From Lantana camara (taxonomy: Eukaryota > Streptophyta > Magnoliopsida > Lamiales > Verbenaceae), in NCBI GenBank assembly GCA_037501455.1, contig CM074856.1, positions 100,967,001-101,031,000 of the forward strand: DNA of 64,000 nt. The letters run 5' to 3'. A model generated the notes under the pieces. It searched no databases. It was not told where the DNA came from and saw only the letters and a program-made list of their open reading frames with translations. Both the position numbers and the translations under genes were made by a program. Below, piece by piece: positions 57,301 to 64,000 of the stretch. Positions within the stretch are counted from its first letter, which is position 1. Each line of letters begins with the position of its first letter.

Positions 57301-58897
57301 TTGAAATATATCAGGCAATAACTTTATGCACGACCAATGCATTTCCAGCAAATAGAACTCTCTCAAGGGGAATTTGGTTCAGTCATGTTGCCACAGTTCT
57401 CAGAACAACCTACCAGCATCTGTACGTGCAAGATGCTGATGTTTAGCTGCCTAAACTCATATTCCTGCTGCTAGTCTTCCCCAGACAGAAACTTTCTTAA
57501 CCAGCGACTCTTGAAGGCTCTTCATATCCTAGTACCCCAATGGACTGTCATCTGGCCTTCCGCTCCCAGTTTTTCAGTTTCTTTTCTCAAGTCATAAAAT
57601 TCCCCTCGCCTTAACTTTAACAAGTTTGCCCATCACTACAGGGTGATATTGCAACTATCCACTAGACACTATCAAGCACCTCACCACTACATCTGGCACC
57701 TCAATCCAAACACAGATTTGCACTATCCATCATGACATGGAAGAAGCTCTTCTATTATACACTCAACCATTATGCTTTTGATGGTTAAACTTGCCGACAG
57801 ACAGCAAGGAGTTCAAACAAGCTCATAACATTGAAATGATGATGTGACAAATTAATCCAATTAACAAACACAACAAAGTTAAGTCTGGTTTGTACAGCTA
57901 AGACTAAACACAAGTCAGATTAGGAATAGCTTGAAATTCATTATGTGTAAAACCAAAGAGAGTTTCCCATAAGCAGTATCAGTAATGATAAACATATTTC
58001 TGATGATGAAACTGGAAAAGCCTTTTGGTTGCTCTAGCCTCAATACTACGAAGATAGAGCAAGTAAGTCCTAGATGATTTATTCAAACTGAAAATAATAA
58101 GCAATAAGTTGAACTAAATGTCGAAAGAATAATGGAAAAATGAATTGCTTGATATGGCGGTGGGGTGGGAATAACTGAATAAGGGTATGTGCACTTGCAG
58201 CAGTAATGGTGGAAAAGTAATGTTTAATTGCATATACTACATGTCCTGTGCGGAATCGAGTGAGATGTCCCTTTCTCTACTATTTACTTTTTTTCCACAG
58301 ACAAAACAGTAATCAAGCGCTGAGAGGGAAAAGTCACAGTTTTCCCCTTAATTCTTTCCCAGAGCCATATGATGGACTGTTTTGCTTGCTCTTTCTCCAG
58401 TAGTCCAGTTATATTAGTTCTTAACCATTGAACCATTCTAGAATACTAGCATCCTGTGATCGGTGCTTCATTAGATAATATTGCTACATTATGTAGAGAA
58501 AAGAAATTGTACCCAAAAGAGGGGAAAAAAAAAGAAAGGAGAGGAAATATATATTTTAAAATTGCCATAACACTGTACCCATCTACACCATACAGTCCTA
58601 ACAACAATGCGAGCCGATTTACAGAATTCCTACAAGCGTCCTATTCAAGTGAAGGAGTTCATAGTTAAAAACACATGCTAAGTCCAAACCGTAATGATCG
58701 AAGCAATCGCAAGTCGCAACAATGTACCAATAGCGAAAATCAATTGCCCAAACATCCAATACTAAAATTAGGGTAAACTCCTGAACTAAGAAAAAGCACC
58801 TGGAAAAACTGCTCCCTTTAATCAACTCCTCGATCCTAGAAAAATCGGAATCATAACGAACGTCGTCCCTCTCTTCAGTAGATCTTGGCATCGGAGA
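54359..58897 (-). CDS. NUP1: NUP1/NUP136-like nucleoporin, apparently without its first exon
   Basis: Plant NUP1/NUP136 is a nuclear-basket nucleoporin. Exons read on minus with GT-AG borders: 58897-58800 (SRIEELIKGSSFSR), 57185-56990 (EEISHLIEILNSRGSRNWEK), 56806-56486 (IDIARAYMAGRT, CWPGALV, TPQSQRGR, TPYSRTI), 56410-56339, 56114-55413 (GPIRRIRNKF, KILEHLDRNKPTP) and a last exon ending DLKFSFGS...ICY, stop at 54359-54361. Phases join cleanly except at the last exon, whose acceptor (about 54865-54810) is unclear. These blocks match the family, but the usual basic N-terminus was not found before 58897, and only a few FG-like motifs (FTFPV, FSFPS, FSFGS) are seen against many in the family. 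It may be a shortened paralogue or a 5'-truncated gene. Confidence 0.65.
55041..55339. mobile_element. MITE in an intron of the NUP1-like gene
   Basis: A 299-bp segment with imperfect terminal inverted repeats of about 30 bp: left TTTAGGGATAATTACACC...CTTGAG, right CTCAGGGGGTATGC...TAATCCCTAAA. This end type is common in plant MITEs. No clear TSD could be fixed. It lies entirely within the intron between the last two exons. Confidence 0.75.
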
Positions 58898-59407
58898 CTG
58901 CACAAAACACTTTTTCAAAAATCCAAACAGCAAAGCTGTTCGACCAGAAGCAAAGGAAATTTCCAAATAAAGTTTGTTTCGGGGGCAACTGAAAATGGGT
59001 AAGCACTTGCAAACTAATAGGCGTCTATGAAATACAAAGAAATGCAGCGAATTGAACTATTAGAGTAGCAACCTGATTGTTCCTGCGCATATAAACGTCG
59101 GAAATTTTCATATGCTCCATTCGAAATTTAGCATGGACACGGTCATACGGAGAATATCAATCTCTACTGTGGCGGCCCAAGATTTCGAGTTGTTACCCGT
59201 CTTATTTTCTTCGGGATTTTTCCGCCGGTAACACTTTTGTGTAAAACATCATTTGAAAAACTTTATGTTAGTTTCAAAAAAAAAAAAAAAAACTTTATGT
59301 TTTATATCAAGGAAGACCTAAATAGGAATTTTGTAAAGCACGCGCTTCCGGTGAGAGTAAAACAATGATTGTACCCTGAAGCTAAATCTATATACTTCCT
59401 AACCTTC
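58898..59407. other. Upstream of the NUP1-like exons; no exon identified
   Basis: 58898-58907 carries the splice acceptor (minus TTTTGTGCAG). Further right no conserved N-terminal NUP1 motif appears on minus. A poly-A run at 59276-59292 is flanked by a repeated AACTTTATGTT. This could be promoter, intron or unrelated DNA. Confidence 0.4.
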
Positions 59408-59425
59408 AAAGGATGAATTACATCA

Positions 59426-60101
59426 AGGGAGTAGTTTTTCTTATATTAATATTATAAATCGAGTTAAAAATCATGTTTTCCTCCTTAACAAAGTTGGTCG
59501 CTTGTGCAGGGATTGGTGGCGTAGTGATATCCATATCGCTAGAAAATTTGGCATTGTGCTAAAAGATAAACGCCGGAAAAAACCTGTGATTGTTCAATGG
59601 ATTAAGCCATCTTTTGGGTGGTATAAACTTAATATCGACGGAGCGGCACGAGGAAACCCTGGACTTGCCGGAATTGGAGGACTCATTCGTGATTGTAATG
59701 GTGATGCTATTTATGCGTACAGTGCTGGTATTGGACAGGCTAACAATATTGAAGCTGAAGTTCATTCCATTGCCTGGGGAGTAAAGATTGCAGCTGAGTT
59801 GGGTTGTGTTAACTTATGGGTGGAAGTTGATGCCGAAGTGATCATATCCATTATTAAGCGAGGCTCTTCAGGAAATTTAAACGTTCAAGAGGATATAGTG
59901 AGGTTTAATAAATACGCCTCGAGTATGAATGTTAATCTCACTCATATTTATAGGGAGGGAAATATGGCAGCCGATTATTTCGCCTCATGGGGCGCAGAGA
60001 AACAACATGTTTGGTCCTTCCCAAGGGAACCCCTTGTGGGTAATATTAGGGGCATTCTTAAACTAGATAAGCATGGTTTTCCGAACATTCGTAGCAAGTA
60101 A
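59426..60101 (+). CDS. LINE ORF2 C-terminus: RNase H domain (RVT_3 type)
   Basis: The frame is open from the truncation point through GRLCRDWWRSDIHIARKFG and WIKPSFGWYKLNIDGAARGN to the stop at 60099-60101. It is an RNase HI-fold domain as found at the end of plant L1-type ORF2 proteins. Catalytic acids are all present: NIDGA (D), NNIEAEVHSI (E), VEVDAEV (D) and GNMAADYFAS (D). No start codon belongs to it, since the RT and endonuclease parts were lost at insertion. Few disabling changes suggest a fairly recent copy. Confidence 0.8.
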
Positions 60102-61150
60102 CATGGAAAGGGAGCGTTGTGGTAGTTGTGATTTTGACCCCAAGCCAGTTTATGCAGTTGATGAGTTGATGATCTTTTTGTTATAGCTTCATAATTCTAA
60201 ACTGAACATTATTGATATTTCATTAATTGTTTATTATTACATTATTGGCTTGACGAGGAGGGTCTGGTTTTTGCAGACTACTTATGAGAATAATTGTAAG
60301 CATTGGGGCTGCTTGCTTAATCAGGAACAGGGAGGCACAGGAATGTTTCGTAGAATTTTTTCTAATTTCATTTTCAGGGTGTTGAATTGGGATAAAGAAT
60401 TTCATGATCATTGCCATGGGAGATTGGTTTGTCTTGTTTGCTGCCAGGTTACAACAATTATGATGAATATGGATTCCAACAGCAACATTTGACAATGATG
60501 ATGTCTTCAAGACATTAGGCGGCTTACAGGTTAATCAACAACTCAACATTAATGAGAGTCTATACTTATATAAATGTTTGAGAATTGTAAATGCATTTGA
60601 TCCCCTTTTGGACGAGAGCTTTAAGAATTTGCAGGATATTTTAGATAAAAGGAGCGGACATTGGAGAGATTATGGTCTAACAAAGTGGACAGATTGTAAC
60701 TTTGTAATGGACGGATTTTTGGTACATCTTGACCGATACCATCCAAACATAAAATTTGATAGCCCTATGGACACTAACGACAATTATGCGATCAGATGTT
60801 GCCAGATGGGTTTTAACCCGACACCCATCACTGTTGCCCGGAAGGCTGGGCGCCTCTCGATGAGGCCAACAGATGATCCGATTAGCGCGCTTAGTAAGAG
60901 GGGCCAGAACTTGAATCTTTGCTATGGATCTCAATTTTTCCCTGCCATTGTGGCTAACCAATTTAGGCATTTTGATGTTATTGCCCATTGGAAGCTTATT
61001 GATATTGTTATCTTTCGCGGGCATCAGAGTCTCTGTAGTATCAATGATCCTTGGATCATGAACGGTTGTATTCATTATTGTGTTTTGGTTGGTTTATATA
61101 GGAGGAGGGGACCTCGGTAATAACCCTACGGCTCCCTGCCGGTTTTTTAA
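60102..61150 (+). other. 3' part of the LINE, with an unexplained 180-codon frame
   Basis: Between the RNase H stop and the poly-A lies about 1 kb. An open frame from about 60578 to 61120 (IVNAFDPLLDESFKNLQDIL, KWTDCNFVMDGFLVHLDRY) has no ATG at its head and no family I recognise. It could be a chance frame in a long LINE 3' UTR, or captured sequence. The end has a TATATAGGAGG...CTCCCTGCCGG context before the A-tract. Confidence 0.4.
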
Positions 61151-61174
61151 AAAAAAAAAAGGATGAATTACATC

Positions 61175-61839
61175 CTCATTAGTCATTGCTTGAGGTTTAG
61201 GATAATTACAAATTAGTATTTTTATTTTTTAGATATTAACCGTTATAACATTTCAGGATAATTTATAATTACATCCTGAATTTTTATTTTTTAGATATTA
61301 ACCGTTATAATGTTTGGAATTCCTGAATTTCGCTAGAGTTTCGTCAAACTTTAAATTTGAATTTTTAAAAATATTTGCAAGAACTATATTATTAAATAAC
61401 TTTTGTTAAGGGTTCATTTAGTCAGATTTTAAACTTGAAATTTCAAAAATGTCCATAAGAACCATATTATTAAATGACTTTTGTTAGGGGTTCGTTTTAT
61501 TGGAACATGAAAAGTGCAGGGACTATTGTAATTATTTCCATTATTTGAAATATTGAATGTTTATATATATTTGTATAATATATTAAATCATTAAATATTA
61601 TATATTTAATTTAAAACATAAAAATATTTATTTATACATGAAAATATTAAAGAGACATTTAGAGAAATAAAAATAAAAAATATATATATACATATGATGG
61701 GGTTTGATTTGAGGTATCACATTCCAACCCTTAGAATTTGTATTAGTGTGGAAACTAGCATTGCTATATCTCCGGCGGTGGTGGATTCTACCTGCTAGGC
61801 AAACACATAAACAAAACGTGAGAAGGCCAAGCTGGGGGA
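61175..61839. other. AT-rich spacer with local duplications, then a possible 5' UTR
   Basis: TTTTTAGATATTAACCGTTA occurs twice (about 61225 and 61290), and a longer unit with TATTATTAAATNACTTTTGTTA occurs twice (about 61388 and 61467). About 61740-61839 reads like the 5' UTR of the next exon (CTCCGGCGGTGGTGG, then AACGTGAGAAGGCC). No gene. Confidence 0.5.
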
Positions 61840-61965
61840 ATGGAGGGTGATACCCGGTTTGGCTATCCGGTGCTCAAGTCAGTGAAACAATTTCAGGTGA
61901 GTGGGAGAGGAAATAGAACAGTGCTTGAGTATGAAAGCTTTCTTATTGAAGGGGATGATCTTCTC
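61840..61965 (+). pseudogene. N-terminal exon of an unidentified gene, cut by an LTR
   Basis: ATG with a plausible context (GGGGGAATGGAG), then MEGDTRFGYPVLKSVKQFQV...EYESFLIEGDDLL. At 61966 the LTR start TGTAACGCC cuts the frame. The YESF-x-EG pattern faintly recalls the start of plant BAH-domain proteins, but this is too short to assign. An alternative reading is that the strong donor CAG/GTGAGT at about 61896 ends exon 1 earlier. The rest of the gene is not in the window. Confidence 0.35.
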
Positions 61966-62346
61966 TGTAACGCCTCAACGAGGGCATCCACGCCTATCCC
62001 GCGCTACGGTCCCAACTTGTATATAGAATTGCCATCCATATACCTGCCAGGTTCGAAGCAAGCGGTGACAAACAGACATCCTAGCTAGGCGTTACTAGAC
62101 TCACAAAGCGAGTAAAACAAACACAAGTACGCGGAAGCTTAAATCAAAACATAACAAGTGCATAAATTCATTCATTCATCAATTAAGTGACCACCACGGT
62201 CCAGCACAAAATGCTCAAGTGCGGAATGTAAATTGCAATGGACTCTCCGTGTCGAGATCTTCAAGATCCATACAAAATCGTCCAAAAATATAGCCGAAAA
62301 GCCGGCGACGAAAAACCCATTTTGTTAGGAAAAAACGTAGATTTTT
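61966..62346 (+). repeat. Start of LTR J (381 bp, interrupted by LTR G)
   Basis: TGTAACGCCTCAACG is the start signature of the Tekay-like LTRs here. The sequence has no coding value and stops where LTR G begins. Its left target site would be TTCTC (61961-61965). Confidence 0.6.
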
Positions 62347-63075
62347 TGTAGCACCCCTTGACACGTGGAGGTACCACACCCCCGCACTATAGGTCAATCC
62401 ACCTACGAAATGGTCACTCCGTACATGAATCAACCTATAGCGAACGGGTGACTATGCAATAGACGACAGGCTAGGCGGGAAACTTATACATGCGACAAAA
62501 TAAAGCGGAAGCATAAATCAATCACTAGCAAATATTTTCATTTATCAGGGCATGACATTTCCATTTACTGAATAGAATATATTCTAACTTATATATCAAT
62601 ACATTATCATCTCCTTAAAATAAATAACATATAATTGTAAACATGATTTCTCGGGCAATAAATAAACAATCAAGTAAGGCACCGTGTTTGACTCGACTCT
62701 AACACTGGACTCGACTCACTTCCCGCCTAGCACGCACCTGCAATAACCTGAAAGGTGGAGGCGTCAGTCTGTGAAGACCGAGTGAGGGGTTTACATATAT
62801 ATTAGCGCAGATAACATGCAAGCTATATTCTCGGGTAAAGGTTTATAAAAGATAATTATACAGTTTAATAATAACATGGCTTCGCCCGAGAATACAACTA
62901 TCTATATTAATCACTTGTTCTTTTCATGCAATCGATAAACATACTTGCTTGCTTGTTAATTATTAGGTGATCACGCAATTCAATTATCATGTGGTCATAT
63001 AACATGTGCATGGAATGGAAATCATGCAATCACTACATGGCTTGCTTGTAACATGATAGGGTTTATTCCTCCTGT

Positions 63076-63370
63076 GATTGGACGGACAATCACTGGCAAG
63101 ACCAGTCCAGCGCCCTTCACTCAGAAGGACCTGGCCAGGGGAAACACGGGTACACGATAGGGTTTTGTTCTTCTTGTGATTGAACGGACAACCACTGGCA
63201 GGACCAGTCCAGCGCCCTCACTAAGGAGAACCTGGCCAAGAGAACACACGAACACGGTAGGGTAATGTTCATCTTGTGATTGGACGGACAATCATTGGCA
63301 CGAAACCAATCCAGCGCCCCCACTAAGGAGGACCTGGCCAAGAGAACACGCTTGCTTGCATTCATGAACA
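63076..63370 (-). repeat. Three-copy 100-bp tandem repeat with a hairpin in each unit
   Basis: Units start at 63076, 63178 and 63278 (GATTGGACGGACAATC or near). Each has an inverted repeat: ACTGG/CCAGT in units 1 and 2, ATTGG/CCAAT in unit 3, so pairing is kept by matched changes. A CCAGCGCCC and a GGACCTGGCCA segment are conserved in all. The position in the LTR matches the four-hairpin block of the other families. Confidence 0.85.
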
Positions 63371-63850
63371 TGGCATGCTTTGATGCGTAAATACTAACAT
63401 GCTTTACTTGCTTGATTAATGAACAAGAATATAACTTGGAACAATAAATGATTTCGTGAAAATATAACTATAAATACCTTTTGGCTAAAACAGTCACGTA
63501 AAGGTTATACGGGTTCTATATAACTAGAAATTAAACCTCACCTGACAGGCGACACACGACTCATGAATGCGTGAACGTGCTCATGATCCACAATCTCTGC
63601 CCTGGAGAATAACTGGACAAGAAACGGGACAATGTACATGCATGAGACCACAATTCAAGCATATTCTTCGTATAATGACGCACGGCATGATCATACACGA
63701 GACATCGAGCACTACACAATGTAGCATGAAAACATGTTGTTTCGACATATAATCAATCATATAATAGCAATTCGGGATCAAATAAGCCATTGGAACGAGG
63801 GGCCAAAATTGTAATTTTGTGCAGAATATTTCTGCACTACCAGAGAGCTG

Positions 63851-63966
63851 GGAACGGCCGTTCCGGGTTCCAGTTCAAAATGGGAATGGCCGTTCCCGCT
63901 GTCGGGCTCCCCGAGGATGGGAACGGCCGTTCCCGTCTGTGAGACAAAGTGGGAATGGGCGTTCCC
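63851..63966 (-). repeat. Palindrome cluster of LTR G
   Basis: GGAACGGCCGTTCC (63851-63864), GGGAATGGCCGTTCCC (63882-63897, one mismatch), GGGAACGGCCGTTCCC (63919-63934, perfect 16 bp) and GGGAATGGGCGTTCCC (63951-63966). Evenly spaced at about 31-37 bp. Confidence 0.88.
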
Positions 63967-64000
63967 GTCCTCGCCGCCTGCCACTCTATTCAAACAATGG

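Larger units (their letters stand above)
59408..61174 (+). mobile_element. 5'-truncated LINE with poly-A tail and long TSD
   Basis: The segment GGATGAATTACATC, preceded by AAA, occurs at 59408-59424 and again right after a poly-A tract at 61158-61174. This long direct repeat plus poly-A is the mark of target-primed LINE insertion. The inserted part, about 59425-61160, starts inside the end of ORF2 and includes an RNase H domain and a 3' tail. Confidence 0.9.
62347..64000 (-). repeat. LTR G, minus orientation, cut by the window end
   Basis: On minus its end reads GGGGTGCTACA at 62347, preceded by the GCGGGGGTGTGGTACC context typical of these LTRs. The start lies beyond 64000. It contains a three-copy 100-bp tandem repeat (63076-63370) and a palindrome cluster (63851-63966) with the same arms as LTR F. 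No internal domain is visible, so its status (solo or paired) is unknown. Confidence 0.8.

Overview
This window is plant nuclear DNA, most likely from a eudicot. The evidence is Ty3/gypsy and other LTR retrotransposons primed by initiator tRNA-Met (TGGTATCAGAGC), a plant-type nucleoporin NUP1-like gene with GT-AG introns, a plant LINE with an RNase H tail, and an AT-rich background. Roughly four fifths of the 64 kb is transposable element. No complete host gene can be supported. The species cannot be named from the sequence.

Layout. 1-2771: end of a minus-strand LTR element (leader, PBS, 1.9-kb LTR). 2772-9242: non-coding internal part and 3' LTR (3.9 kb) of a plus-strand Tekay-like element (A). 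9243-12871: minus-strand Athila gag-pol relic. 12880-13555: LTR fragment. 13556-14552: truncated copy of the 1.9-kb LTR family. 14553-37244: an older unit with a PB1-like exon set on the left (+), a Myb/SANT-like exon set on the right (-) and minisatellites between. It is split by a solo LTR (C, 15676-18965), a gag-only element (B, 19143-25659) and a nearly complete chromovirus (D, 26826-36456, minus). 37245-39804: solo LTR F. 40209-52747: full-length but decayed chromovirus E, whose 3' LTR contains a solo LTR (48399-50341) with a perfect target-site duplication (TSD). 52748-54358: intergenic. 54359-58897: NUP1/NUP136-like gene on minus, with a MITE in an intron and no visible first exon. 59408-61174: 5'-truncated LINE with long TSDs. 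61840-61965: an exon cut by LTR J, itself cut by LTR G, which runs off the end.

The insertions give a relative order. The PB1/SANT unit predates C, B and D. E predates its nested solo LTR. J predates G. TSDs are visible for C (GGTTA), B (TAGAG, one mismatch), D (TGAAT), F (TGTCG/TGCCG), E (GACT), the nested solo LTR (AAAAG) and the LINE (14-17 bp).

The most unusual signal lies in the LTRs. Several distinct Tekay-type families carry, at similar LTR positions, a cluster of 14-22 bp GC-rich palindromes. Their arms are family-specific, but the core often has the form CG-NN-CG. Downstream, in the probable U5/leader, lies a second block of about 200 nt that can fold into four hairpins. Its loops are conserved and its stems change in a compensatory way between families, as expected of a selected RNA structure. 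Similar hairpin islands occur in the leader of the first element and just upstream of the polypurine tract (PPT) of A.
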